Positions 41,227 to 53,357 of a DNA stretch of 64,000 bases are shown here, one piece after another. The notes under the pieces are model-generated. The model worked only from the letters and a program-made list of their open reading frames with translations. It had not been told where the DNA came from and searched no databases. This DNA comes from Axinella damicornis (taxonomy: Eukaryota; Porifera; Demospongiae; Axinellida; Axinellidae). The stretch lies in NCBI GenBank assembly GCA_963931865.1, contig OZ007506.1, positions 2,476,926 through 2,540,925 on the forward strand, given 5' to 3'. The first letter of the stretch is position 1, and the number at the start of each line of letters is the position of its first letter. A program made the position numbers and the translations under genes.

Positions 41227-41303
41227 GGTTTGGAGGAGCAGATTCACCATTTCGGACAAACGCCGGCCCAGTTGCTGAAGGAACCACACCCATGGTTGTT
41301 AAA
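41227..41303 (+). CDS. Isolated BEACH-domain exon
   Basis: Acceptor TTCCAG and donor GTAAGT enclose 77 bp in one open frame: LEEQIHHFGQTPAQLLKEPH. This is the hallmark QIxxFGQTPxQLLxxPHP segment of BEACH domains (neurobeachin, WDFY, NSMAF, LYST families). No other BEACH, PH or WD exon was found on either side before the next genes. It may be one exon of a gene with long introns or a displaced gene fragment. Which BEACH family it belongs to cannot be decided. Confidence 0.5.
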
Positions 41304-42608
41304 GTAAGTACCACACAGACTGGCAAACTTGTAGCAAAATGCCATAGTTCTACTACAGTGCGTGGGCGATCCTGCTAGTTTCTTGTAACCGATAATGACA
41401 GCTGCACTGAAATATCTTTGGCTGTGTTTTTGCAGTGTAGCACGGAACAGCTACATGTATATGAATAACGTTAACAGAGACAAAACGTTTCTTGGTAAAT
41501 GTATATATGAACCATGCAATTACATTGACGGCACTATACATTAACTGAACATGTAGCTGCGATAAAACAACCCTAATTTTTTTGTGATGTACTCAACCGG
41601 TCAGTTATGCAGCCAGATCTACACCTTTGTTACCTAATGTAACCATTATTGGGTTCATTTGACCCAACAACATAATTCTGTGGGAGTGACCGTACTTTTG
41701 GAATGCTGTTGCTGTATGTTCGTTATGTATTCTCATTACACAGGCATCTGCTAGCTAATGCAGCCATTATTTGTAGCTAACCAAGTGAAACATAAGTCTG
41801 AGGGTGTGACTGCACAGTTATGCACCACAGTGCCACTTTACCATTAGCAACTACTCAATTACATTATGGTAGCTACTACATGCTAGTGATGATGCTATTG
41901 GACAGTTCGTGCCAATATGGTAGCCTCATTCCCAAAGGTCACAAACGTGGCTAAAACGGAATGGCCTGTGAATGAGGCTATACCAACATGGGCCATATAC
42001 ATGTACAACACACATGTACAATCAAACGGCAATCTCACCACAATCAACCTGCTTGTCACCCTTGGCGGGAGGGCTGTTAATGATGCAGCAGCTCTAGCTC
42101 TCAGCTAGTACAAGTGCCGTTTATTTACAGGTGCTCATAGCAGGCGATCATGTAGCTAGGCCTGATCATATCCACAAGAGCTATTTATATACTAGCTACT
42201 GATTTGTGAATGCTTCACTGCATGCATTATGAAACCAGATGCTGCTCAGGACTGCGGTGGTACCACCCTCGTCACAACCTCATCTCACTTCCTCCTTGGT
42301 GCTCATACTTCCGCTAGCTACATGTGTTCAAACATCACGGTGAGAGGCCTGTCATAAACACTGCATTTCAGTTAGCTCTCTCAGCCAATATTGTTACATC
42401 GAACATATCGTTATGAGGCCCCAACAAAATTAATAATTATTGTAATTGCTGTACCATTTCAGTTCACGGTTATCGGTGATAGCTTTCCCAGAACACCTAG
42501 TGCACACAAATAAAAGCATGCACTGCACATGCCTATAGCGTTTAAATAATTATTAGGAGACAACACTTTTGTGGCAATCTAGCTTGTACAGTACAGATGT
42601 TAAACACA
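41304..42608. other. Spacer between BEACH-like exon and VPS26C
   Basis: Only a small TAGCCTCATTCCC hairpin (41921-41980) and AT-rich sequence are seen. No exon with both splice signals and family resemblance. Confidence 0.4.
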
Positions 42609-43496
42609 TTACACTCTAGTGAGTTTGATGGGGAAATTTTCTGTCACTAGATGGTCGTCCTGAAAGACGATGACAATGTTCACTTCGAATTCCACTTTGA
42701 AATTGCTTGTAGAGAGTGTGGGACAGGTGAACAGTCTCGGAAACACCATATAAATGGGCAGGGCAACACCCCTACACACGTCTCCTTCCGCAATCTGGAT
42801 ATTCTGGATCTCAGTGGGGTCACGAGCATAGCCTTCTGCACACCCACAGGTTTCGACTCTGACCAACTGTAGCTCAATTGAACGTATCGTAGCTGCTGAT
42901 CGCTCAACGGTAACCTCTCCTGAGAAAGGTTTAGTTATGCTGCAGTTCACAGTGTCAATTTTCCCAGTCACACGGAACTCAGGAATGTTAATACGGTCTT
43001 TAACGTTTTCAAGAGACTGGGGTGTAATTACGAAGTCCACGGATTTGTCCTCGATCTTCTCTGTACTGGACCACTCGACGATGAACTCAGATGTCTTCTG
43101 CAGATCTTTGCTTAGAAGTGACCTCTTCATGTCTGCTCGAAGGGTGTACATGACGTTCACAAAAACTCCATGGTACGTCTCATACAGCTTCTTGCCTGCT
43201 TTGGATCTCAGAGGCATTTCAAACGGTATTTCGGTGGCCCCGTTGGGGAATTTCCCCGGCTTCGCGATGTCTATGCTATAGCTCACTAGCTGAATTGGCT
43301 TGAGGGAGTTGTAAAATGCCTCAAAGACACCCACACTCTTTGCACTCAACTGCAGCGTCACAATTCCTTCCATGGTGAGCGTGACGCCATTGTGGCCTAG
43401 TTCTCCTTTGCTGTTTACCACCACGGTCCCTTTCACCACCTCTCCCTCTTTGTACACCTTGCTAGCCTTCTTCAACCGTATGTCCAACGAAGCCAT
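42609..43496 (-). CDS. VPS26C: VPS26C (DSCR3), Retriever complex subunit
   Basis: Arrestin-fold subunit of the endosomal Retriever complex (with VPS35L and VPS29), recycling cargo with the CCC complex and SNX17. 295 residues in one exon, against 297 in human. Matches are very strong by eye: QLSAKSVGVFEAFYNSLKPI, YETYHGVFVNVMYTLR, DMKRSLLSKDLQKT, RVETCGCAEGYARD, IYMVFPRLFTCPTL, FKVEFEVNIVI. Both arrestin lobes are complete. The start ATG at 43496 matches the family N-terminus (LDIRLKKASKVY). The gene is intronless here. It is head-to-head with FHIP1, another endosome/dynein adaptor, across about 900 bp. Confidence 0.95.
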   Translation of the reverse strand: MASLDIRLKKASKVYKEGEVVKGTVVVNSKGELGHNGVTLTMEGIVTLQLSAKSVGVFEAFYNSLKPIQLVSYSIDIAKPGKFPNGATEIPFEMPLRSKAGKKLYETYHGVFVNVMYTLRADMKRSLLSKDLQKTSEFIVEWSSTEKIEDKSVDFVITPQSLENVKDRINIPEFRVTGKIDTVNCSITKPFSGEVTVERSAATIRSIELQLVRVETCGCAEGYARDPTEIQNIQIAEGDVCRGVALPIYMVFPRLFTCPTLSTSNFKVEFEVNIVIVFQDDHLVTENFPIKLTRV

Positions 43497-44398
43497 AATG
43501 ACAAATCACTGGAACTGGAGTCATGCGCCCGTCACATGACCACCATTACGTCACAATCGCAAGAGTTCGTTTGCCAACTTGGGAGTGACAGATCCACACG
43601 CAGGGCCAGGGCCGGGGTAAGGGTATGTATGTCAAGGACAGCATTAAAAATCAGCCTAGTCAGTGACCTACTACCCATCTTGTCAGTATCATAATACGTT
43701 TGAAACCTGCAACTCAACCATATACAGTGATCTAGAGTATCTACTGCAAATTCATGTACAAGGTTGAGAACACTGGTTTTGATGGACCATGTTACAGATT
43801 TTTGATTGGTAGCGAGATCTAACAGAGGCTTTGCACATGCCGCCACATTCTGTGTGTGCACACAAGCGTGCAAACATGAGGGAGGAAACGCCTTGTAACT
43901 GCAGAAATCTGTAGAGGTAGAGTGCTGTTATAAGGGACAAAGGCAGGGTGGCCACTCCAAATTATACTTAGAGCCACAACCGGGGTCACATTCCCATAAT
44001 TCTACAATGGATGGAGGTGTGGCGTACCATGCTATACTCTGTATACTACAAAAAAGTAAGCAGTTTAGCAGCATGGTTATGCAGTCACGGGCAGCATCAG
44101 GGTCACAACTGTGATCCCAGTCGTGGATCTAAAACTTACTGACATGATCACCCCTTGTACCATAGCACCCCATGCTGGAAGAGGTAAAAGTGAAGCTCAA
44201 GCATGGCAGTAGTCTGGGGTCTGGGGCCGAGACTAGGATGGCAGGTCATTCCCAATTCCAGCTCCATTATCCAGCAAGGGAAGTGGGAGCGCAATACACA
44301 TTGTGGTTATGCAATACATTATTCAATTGCAATTTGCTTTCAAAACCAAAGCTTGTCCTACGGTAGATATGTGACTTCCTCTCCAGCTATCAGTAGCT
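43497..44398. promoter_or_regulatory. Divergent VPS26C/FHIP1 intergenic region
   Basis: About 900 bp with no supported exon. Presumed to contain both promoters. No repeat family member or obvious core motif was recognised. Confidence 0.4.
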
Positions 44399-47300
44399 AT
44401 GGCAGATGGGGGTCTGAATCCTTTTGACGGTCTTGAGGATGAAGAAGATGGTGAAGAAGAGGGAGTGAGAGAAATAGTGGACGTTCCACTTCATGAACGG
44501 CCCCCCGAGGAGCAGGTGGAGTATCACTGGAACGCAATGGCCGAGATCATGAAATCAAGCATGTCCGACCCATTTGTTTTGGAGGAGCTCAAAGAGCACT
44601 TGAAAGCAATTGAGAAGTTTGTCATTAAAGAAAGACCGGAAACCAGCGGTAGGACTGGTGATTGTTTGGAGTTCCTCCTGAGCGAAAACGTAGTTGAGAA
44701 TGTCTACCTCTTCAGCACCCGGCAGAGGGTGTACGGTAAAGAGGTCCGTGTCATGCTCCTCAAGTTCTTTACAGAGGTGTTTGCCCGCTCTGCACAGCCT
44801 ATCCTGATCCACCAGCAAATCCTCCGTCCGCTGAGCCGCCTCCTGAGAGCCTGCGAGGGTATCAGGGAGCAGGAGATAGCCAATGCGCTGGTGCCGTTGC
44901 TTCACCAGATCTGCATCCTGATGCAGGAGAACCAGTCCCTCCTGGACCTCTTCTTCATCGACTCGAGGGTACACCTGCAGTCCAAGTTTCTCATCTTCAC
45001 ACAGCTGATTCCGTACATGCACGAAACGAGCGAGATGGGGAACAGAGCCCGGGACGCCCTCCTCCTCTGCCTCTCCCTTGCTGCCCAGCTGCCTGCCTCT
45101 AACCTCAGCAAGTTTATCACTGTCGACTGCAACTTCTGCCAGGTGAGACGTATATTAGTGTGATCACAGTTTAGGATGTTGTAGAGAATGGTGGGGCCGA
45201 TGATCGCTCTATGTGGTTGAGTTACACAAGGTTGGTAGAAATATAGTAACTCCTCATGGGAGGCAAAGATCAATGTCCCTTAGTGCTCACCATATCATTA
45301 CTATGGCATGCTGTATCACTGTGTGCCACCATAGATAATAGAACTACGTAGTTCTATTATCTATGGTGGCACTGGTGGGACCTTACTATACTGCTGTAGA
45401 CACACAACAATGCTGTAATGAAGTTATGTGTGTGGGGGAATACCATATTTAGGCTCCAAAGAGGTGGCAGTGTGTTGACTGGTAGTGCCTCTTATGCACA
45501 CACCTACATTTTGTATACCCCCCCCCCCCCCCACACACACACACACACACACACACACCAGGTGCTAGCCACAGGTCTGAGTGCACTCTACTCTGAGCTT
45601 CCCACCTCCCGGGACATCACTGTAGATGAGTGGCAGTCCCCCCTGCCTGTGATTGATGCTGCGGTGCCCGAGCTGAGGAGATTCACCCAGGCCCTCTCCT
45701 TCTGCAACTCTGTACTCCAGGTACGACCTAGCCTCGTTCCCAGGATGTTGAAAAAGAGGTTAGGTTTGGGAGAAGTGTACTTGCACACGAATTGAACCTT
45801 ACCCAGACTGCAGAGTGGACTGTGTAGATGTCAGTGTTGCCACAGGGCAGTGGCAGTCCTACTGCACTCTGAGCTTTGGAAAAGGCAACTGTTTTTACTT
45901 TTGCTTGGAATTGGCCAAATTGGTATCCACAACCTTCCGCATAGGGTCGGAAATTCTAATCCAATCACATATCATCTTTTGCTCTCGTAGATGGCTCCCA
46001 AAGAGGTGTGCGACACAGTCCTGTCACTGGTGAGGGAAGGTTTTCTGCAGCAAGTCCTGGGACCAGCTCTCTTCCAGGTATCACCTAGAGTACGTGAGAG
46101 AGAGAAGTGGGAGGTGGTTGCAGGCTCTAGTGTGTGTGTGTGTGTGTGTGTGTACCCATGCCGCCGCGCCAGACGCGGCCACACTGGCATCGCGCGGCTC
46201 TCCGCTGGCGATCGACTATATTCCATCTCTTGGCATGGGCGGAACAAACGGACTCTTTTCTGGAGCACAAGAGCTGCCCCAGTCGCTTGGAATTCCTGCG
46301 TCTGATGCGATTGCGCCGGTGGTCAGCGACGCCACGTTTGTTGGCCCGCGAGCCCTCCTCCTCACGTTTAGCGAGCCGCTGGCATTCACCACCATTGTTC
46401 CCGGCGCCTTCTCTGTAACCGTGGCCGAAAGCGAGACAAACCTCCTTGCGGCATCAAACGCCGTGACGCACTCGCGTGGCTCACAAACCGTGCTGCTCAG
46501 CCTCGCCTCTGATGCCGCTGCTGTGTCCCACGAGGTGACAGTGGCCACGTCAGTCACCGACGCCAATGGCGTCCACTATGCGGCACCGGCCTCTCCAATA
46601 GCCTCAACATATGCTGCAGTCACGGCGCCGTTCACGGCTAGGACGTCCACTTCTGCGAGCACGGCCGTCACGTTCAGTCCTGCAGTGGGCGGGACGACGT
46701 CTGTTGAAGAGTGGACAGTGGACGGCTCTCCGGCAGGCCTGATCAGGCATGGCTCCTCTGAGCAGTCTACTGCCACCCTGGAGCAGGGGACCACGACCAT
46801 CACGCTAATCCACCGTGATCTTGGAACCACGGGCGCCACACCGGCAGTATCGTATATGCCCTCCACAGACGCGAACCGCCTGAGTGCGAGCGACACCGCA
46901 CTGCCTGCGCACACGACGATCGCCACAGATGGCGCGACTCCGACCTTTGCGTCTGCGCTCACCACATCGCGCACCACCATAGACGTGACATTTAGCGAGC
47001 CCGTGCGATTTAGGGACTCAGACACAGCAGACCGCCTGAACAAGTGGACAGTGACTGACGGCACCGACAGGGCCGTGAGCTCTGTTGCCATAAAGCCTGG
47101 AACGGATGACACCACCATAACCATAACGCACGCCACAAACTCTGGTCCCGGCGCAACGCCGGCCCTGTCATACGTGTCAACGGGAGACGGCTCACTTGAG
47201 GACTTTGGCGGCAACAGCGTTGCGTATCCTGGATCGTCGGCCGTTGACGGTGTGGGGCCGGCCGTGGCGACCACTGCTACAGCCTTTGTGCCCAGAACTG

Positions 47301-48350
47301 ACACCATGTCCGCCGTACATGCCGAGATCCATGTGTGGTTTGACGAGGTTCTTGACGCCTTTACGGCCACACGGTATCTGCTGCCATTCTCTGTTGACAC
47401 CGCTCGTCCTCCATACCTCCACGCACCTGGCCTCACACTCACCGCAGAGGGCGGCCTGGAGACTCCCGTGTATCTCCGGCAGGTCGACAACTCGCCTNNN
47501 NNNNNNNNNNNNNNNNNNNNNNNNNNNNNNNNNNNNNNNNNNNNNNNNNNNNNNNNNNNNNNNNNNNNNNNNNNNNNNNNNNNNNNNNNNNNNNNNNNNN
47601 NNNNNNNNNNNNNNNNNNNNNNNNNNNNNNNNNNNNNNNNNNNNNNNNNNNNNNNNNNNNNNNNNNNNNNNNNNNNNNNNNNNNNNNNNNNNNNNNNTGA
47701 AGTTTCAAAGGAGAATTTGATGGAGAACTTGAATGGTGAACCGAAGCAAGCTAGCAAGGCTTTGGAGATGGAGGATGTACATGTTCGTGTCCATGTGACA
47801 AGTGAAAATGAAGATGAATTTGAAAATCTTGGGAGATTTCGTTCAAGGGCTGTCACGCTGTCTCACACTAAACTATCTAGGGCTACTAGTCTGAAGGTCC
47901 ACAATCATTTGAAGCCTGGAGGTGTGGTGGAAGACGGGAAGACTGTCTCCAGAGATGATGCTACTCCATCCCAGGACAGTCTCTTGCGTGTGGGAAGTGT
48001 GTCAGGCAGGATTTCACCGAGATTAGGCAGGAGAACTTCTGACGAGTCAAAGAGTAGGTTTGAAGATAGAACAGGGCTGCTGCTTAAAGTACTGTTGGAG
48101 AAACTTTCGGAAATGTTGCAGCTGCCTCCGGTTGTGAACGTCGTCCTGACGAGGTTGATCAGTCGTCTGGCACACTACCCCCACCCCCTCCTCCGCTCCC
48201 TGCTGCTCAACCACCAGCTGGTACTCAGACCGGGGGTACCCAACCTGCTTAGTGTAAGTTCGTCGTAGCTTCAGGGGGTCAGTTCTGGTTACAACCAAAA
48301 CAGTTGTATTATAGGCGGGTCCCAGATGCCAGGTGTATGGTTTGTGCAGT

Positions 48351-48388
<38 letters not shown>

Positions 48389-48966
48389 CACACACCACAC
48401 AGACTGACACACACACACACAATCACAAACTCCTGTATGAAATTCCAATATGAAAAGATGACAAGGGATTTCCCCATACATCCATGTACCTGTAGGTACT
48501 GCAAACCATCAAGGCAAGAGTGGATGGGTATGCGAGAACACAGGATGGGTTTGAGTTACGACTTGGGAGGGCAAGAAAGACGATGATCTACAGAGCGCAC
48601 GTGAGAAACACCCAGCTGGAGGTCTCTGTGGCCCAGCAGATCATCTCTCGGCTGATGAGGCAGAGCTCGAGGGCATCAGAACTCGGGGAGACACAGGACA
48701 AAGAACTCCCTTCCCCTCTGAAGAAGAGAGGCTCTAAGGCAAGTGTGGATATTCCAGAGGATCCCCTCGCTAACCCAAGACAGAGGGTTCACTCTGGGGG
48801 AGCCAAGTCTTTGGCAAAGAAGAGAAAAAGGAAGACTGTTTCCACAGACACTCTCTTTGCAATTGTGATTTTTGATGAGTTTCTGAGAGAACTGTCTGCT
48901 CTCTCACAGGAGCACTCGGTGCTGAACCCCACACTGTATCTTCCAAAATCATTATTCTTGCAGTGA
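44399..48966 (+). CDS. FHIP1-type FTS and Hook-interacting protein (FAM160 family), interrupted
   Basis: Subunit of the FTS-Hook-FHIP complex that links dynein to early endosomes. Exons 44399-45142 (ATG 44399), 45562-45720, 45991-46077, then 47699-48253 and 48496-48966 (stop TGA). The N-terminal half has FHIP helical repeats (EFLLSENVVENVYLFSTR, LLKFFTEVFARSAQPILIHQ, LLDLFFIDSRVHLQ, LLLCLSLAAQLP). The C-terminal half has LAHYPHPLLRSLLLNH and VIFDEFLRELSALSQEHSV, as in human FHIP1A/B. The central exons expected between 46077 and 47698 are missing. That interval holds foreign GC-rich coding sequence and a 200-N gap. The gene is probably intact in the organism and broken only in this assembly. 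The paralogue cannot be assigned. Confidence 0.88.
45324..45373. repeat. Perfect 50-bp palindrome in FHIP1 intron
   Basis: Arms GTGCCACCATAGATAATAGA then ACTAC meet at ACGT (centre 45348/45349), with no mismatch. Confidence 0.95.
46128..46153 (+). repeat. (GT)n microsatellite at the foreign-DNA junction
   Basis: About 25 bp of GT form the exact boundary between FHIP1 intron-like sequence on the left and GC-rich prokaryote-like coding DNA on the right. Confidence 0.85.
46157..47497 (+). CDS. Prokaryote-like surface protein fragment with SwmB/Ig-like repeats (probable symbiont DNA)
   Basis: About 447 codons are open without a stop, from just after a (GT)n microsatellite to the gap. Composition changes abruptly to GC-rich, CpG-rich, intronless coding DNA. 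The protein is Ala/Thr/Ser/Val-rich and consists of diverged repeats of about 120-130 residues. Each repeat has a beta-strand motif such as ALLLTFSEPLAF or TTIDVTFSEPVRF, then a TVTDGT-type strand, then TTITLIHRDLG or TTITITHATNSG, ending ATPALSY. Such repeats occur in giant bacterial and archaeal surface proteins, including those of sponge-associated ammonia-oxidising archaea (recalled). Both ends are truncated. No animal gene feature is present. The likely source is a symbiont contig joined in assembly. True horizontal transfer is the alternative. Confidence 0.7.
47498..47697. other. Assembly gap (200 N)
   Basis: Exactly 200 N, a round number typical of an inserted scaffold gap. Sequence on its right returns to FHIP1 coding sequence. 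Confidence 1.
48353..48386 (+). repeat. Poly-C run
   Basis: About 34 C in a row, then ACACAC, in the last FHIP1 intron. Confidence 0.95.
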
Positions 48967-49619
48967 TAGTGTTTCTGTTTCTGTGTGATCTGGCAACCAA
49001 ACAAATTATTTGTGAATTTCATGCACTCCTATATTCTCAGTCTAGCAACATGCAGCTAGATGTGCTAGACCAGCCTTGTTCCCAGGCCTCCACCCAGATC
49101 TTATCTCACAGCCGTGGAGAAAATCCATGGCTGTGAGATAGGAGATAAAATCTGGGCAGAGGTCTGGGTCCTGGGAACGAGGCTAGTATGATCCTAGTGG
49201 CTTGGACACTGCATGGTGTGCACAGATCCTACAGGCTAGCCGACTATAATTCAGTAATAGATCTCTTCTGGGTGGTATGTTTGATCTTACATCACTCATC
49301 ATCGTACCATTACAAAAAATGTGGTTGTTTATACAAAGACTATGTACACAATATAGAAACCAGGGTGGAAGCATAGCTGAAGATGACAAGGAAGAGGTGG
49401 TACTACGTAGCTTAGCTGGAGGAGACAAATGATAAGGGGAGGTGGTACTACGTAGCTTAGCTGGAGGAGACAAATGACAAGGGGAGGTGGTAGCAGCTAG
49501 CTAGCTGGAGGAGCAAATGGGTGAGAGGGAGCTAGCTGGTGGAAGTGGCGATAATGGAGGAGACAAGTAGGACCTGGTGGGTGATAATTAGAGGAGACTA
49601 GTAAGTGTTAATTTGACAG
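48967..49619. repeat. Convergent FHIP1/ZCCHC10 spacer with hairpin and minisatellite
   Basis: Contains a hairpin 49069-49186 (CCAGCCTTGTTCCCAGGCC to CCTGGGAACGAGGCTAG, loop with GCCGTGG/CCATGGC) of the dispersed palindrome family. It also holds a short minisatellite at 49380-49600 built on TAGCTGGAGGAGACAAATGA and GGGGAGGTGGTA. Confidence 0.75.
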
Positions 49620-50982
<1,363 letters not shown>

Positions 50983-52261
50983 GTCAAGCATTCTAAATAA
51001 CGCGCACCCTGTTTGTTCTAAACAGCGCCCACCTCAGATTTCTGCATGGACTTCTGCATGACTACCTGCTACAGTAGTAGCTGCTAGCTGAAGTTGCAGG
51101 AAAGTGGTGTGTTTGGCTTATGCTCATTCAGTGATGTATGTATTTGCATTGTGGAAAGTACACATGCATGGTGTTAGTCTCGTTCCCAGACCCCCCTCGG
51201 ATTTTTCCGAGGGGGGTCTGGGAACGAGACTAGGTGTTGGGGTGGCCAGTGTCAGTGACATGGACTGTACCTTGCTAGTAGCTACATGCATCTAGAATGT
51301 CGGGTGATTTGCATCCTGGTACATCATGTTTAGCATCCTTCTGATCACATGGCAACCTACACCTTATGTTGGCTGCACATAATCTCGTACCCAGAGTCCC
51401 ACTGGCAGACGTCCACACCCACCAGCAGGCGCGCGTGAAGGGCTGGGCACGTCAAGACTAGGCTGCACACGTCCGCATGGTATGGTGCAGACACACAGAC
51501 GTGCAAGGCATTCTTGGAACAAGCACCGAGCACACTAGCTTTGCAAATGCCTAGGTAGTATAAATTTACCCAGTACTGCATGATTGGGGATGGTCATGCA
51601 GCTCACGTACCAAGCCTCCTCCCACGCGGCCTGGGAACGAGGCTACTCACGTACCAAGCTTAAGCTGCAACTTCCAACTGGGATTTGTGTGTGTGACCCA
51701 TTCACTGTACATGTATATTACTCCATATAGTACCTAGCTAGAGCTGCAACAATATTGTGTTTTGCTGTATCGATATATTATATTACGATATATTGACGTA
51801 TTGCGATGCATCAACATATAGTAAGCTGAAGGACAGGTCAGAGTGAGGAATGTAAAGCTTCAGGTTTACTTATAGCAAACAAACAAGTGATGAAGTTTTG
51901 TTTCGGATAGGTATTGTAGTTGATATATCATGGTGTTTCGATATATCGATACTCTAATTGGATGAATTGATATCATATTGTGACTGTCAGTATTGCGATA
52001 TGTTGATATGCTGTTGTGATTCTAATAGTACCCACGTTCCCCTATCAACTTGGCTACAGTAGTGCATGTTAATTGTGAGAGCTAGGTAGTTAGTTACACC
52101 ATGAGATTACTGGAGATTACTAGAGACTACTAGAGATTACTGAAGAGATTGCTAGAGCTTACTAAAGAATACTGCTTTTAACATTCTGTGGCTACTGTAT
52201 GTGATCACATGACCATGCAGCTGCTGTGATTGTAACATTTGCCTCTCCAGTACAGTGTGCA
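50983..52261. promoter_or_regulatory. Divergent ZCCHC10/SMIM20 intergenic region with repeats
   Basis: Holds a perfect hairpin (51175-51232). It also has an AT-rich block (51740-52020) rich in CGATATAT and TATTGCGATA in both orientations, probably a decayed MITE, and an AGATTACTAG microsatellite (52100-52170). Promoters for both genes are presumed near the ends. Confidence 0.5.
51175..51232. repeat. Perfect 58-bp hairpin, minimal TAGTCTCGTTCCCAG element
   Basis: Arm TAGTCTCGTTCCCAGACCCC then CCTCGGA, four-base TTTT loop, perfect inverted arm ending GGAACGAGACTA. It is the smallest clean member of the dispersed family. Confidence 0.95.
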
Positions 52262-53357
52262 ATGGCGCAGCGAAAGGGTCTCATCAAGAGTGTGGCAGTG
52301 GTGGGTGGTCTCATCTCCCTTCTGGCAATGGCTACCTATCCCGTCATCATCGACCCCAAACTGCACCCAGAGAAATTCCGTAATAGTAGTAATATAGTGG
52401 TAGTGGGTAGATGACGTAAGGTTGATGTCATGTGCGCATGATCTGAGACTCTCTGATCACTAACATTCCCACTGGTGCTTGTAAGTTACCATAATGTCTG
52501 ACGAGTGTCTGTGCAAGCTACATGTAAGAATTTGTGCATTCTTGAGTTTGCGTTGCGCATTCAATTCCAGCATGCAATTTCCAGATTCTGAGAATGCGCA
52601 ACGCAATCTTGAGATTGCACAGATTGTGCAGAACATGCGTATACAGGCATTGATTGTAATGCATAACACTGTGTGCTTAGTCTCGTTCCCAGTCCCACGC
52701 CTAGCTTTTCGTTGCTTGCAGTGCAGTATAAGCAACGAAAAGCTGGGCGTGGGACTGGGAACGAGGCTATCGTGTCCAGCAGTTGTTAAATCTCAGCTAC
52801 ATTACATGTGATTGACATAAGCAGGTACTGATGTCATTGACACGACTATGACCACTCAAACTGGAATGTCTCTTTTAATTGCAGGTGATCAACAAAAGAA
52901 CATCAGAGATCAACTTCCACTGGAGAAGACACAACCTGGAGGTAGTTTTTCAGATCGCATACTCATAGCGAATCATTTTATGTTGTCTAGTATAATTATA
53001 GTAGCCTCATTCCCAGGCCCCGCCCATCTTTTCGTCACTTGCAGTACGGAAAAGCGGGGAGTTCTCCGCGTTCTTTCGTGCAATCGAAAGTGGCACGCGG
53101 GCCTCTATAATTATAGCAGTGAGCTTTAATGTTTGGCAATGTAAAGTTCAAATGGCCTCGGTCAAGTTGAATTACCTTCTCCAAAACTAGAAATGTGAAT
53201 TGCATGTAGCGAGCTGTGGACAGGAGGCATATGCTGCATGGCAGATTAGCCTCGTTCCACAGCAGTTCACTCTGCACGCTCATATGCCACTCCAGGTATG
53301 AAGGTATGGACTGATCCATTTGGACGCAATAAGAGCAACTCAAAAGAGGATTCTTGA
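52262..53357 (+). CDS. SMIM20: SMIM20 / MITRAC7, cytochrome c oxidase assembly protein
   Basis: Small inner-membrane protein that stabilises newly made COX1 in the MITRAC assembly intermediate. Exons 52262-52379, 52885-52941, 53296-53357, 78 residues. One membrane segment (about residues 9-28, SVAVVGGLISLLAMATYPV) is preceded by basic residues. The C-terminus QPGGMKVWTDPFGRN matches human SMIM20 QPPGLKVWSDPFGRK nearly residue for residue. In vertebrates that C-terminus is also the source of the peptide phoenixin. Here the amidation-type Gly is kept, but the following dibasic pair is RN, and the tail runs on for eight more residues (KSNSKEDS). Confidence 0.9.
52678..52769. repeat. 92-bp hairpin of the TAGTCTCGTTCCCAG family in SMIM20 intron 1
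   Basis: Arms TAGTCTCGTTCCCAGTCCCA, then CGCCTAGCTTTTCGTTGC, with one or two mismatches. The loop is TTGCAGTGCAGTATA. Part of another copy follows at 53003-53065. Confidence 0.9.

Noticed and set aside
41917..42108. 63-codon frame starting MVASFPKVTNVAK
   Set aside because: Begins inside a TAGCCTCATTCCC hairpin repeat; no homology or splice signals.
44902..45273. Minus-strand 123- and 155-codon frames over FHIP1 exon 1
   Set aside because: Antisense shadows of a strongly conserved coding exon.
46157..47497. Horizontally acquired sponge gene
   Set aside because: Preferred explanation is assembly chimerism: truncated at both ends, no promoter or introns, bounded by a microsatellite and a gap, and it interrupts a conserved gene. 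Kept only as an alternative.
46094..48268. A 724-codon frame joining host, prokaryote-like and post-gap sequence
   Set aside because: It reads through 200 N and a compositional breakpoint; the host exons need splicing and the middle is foreign.
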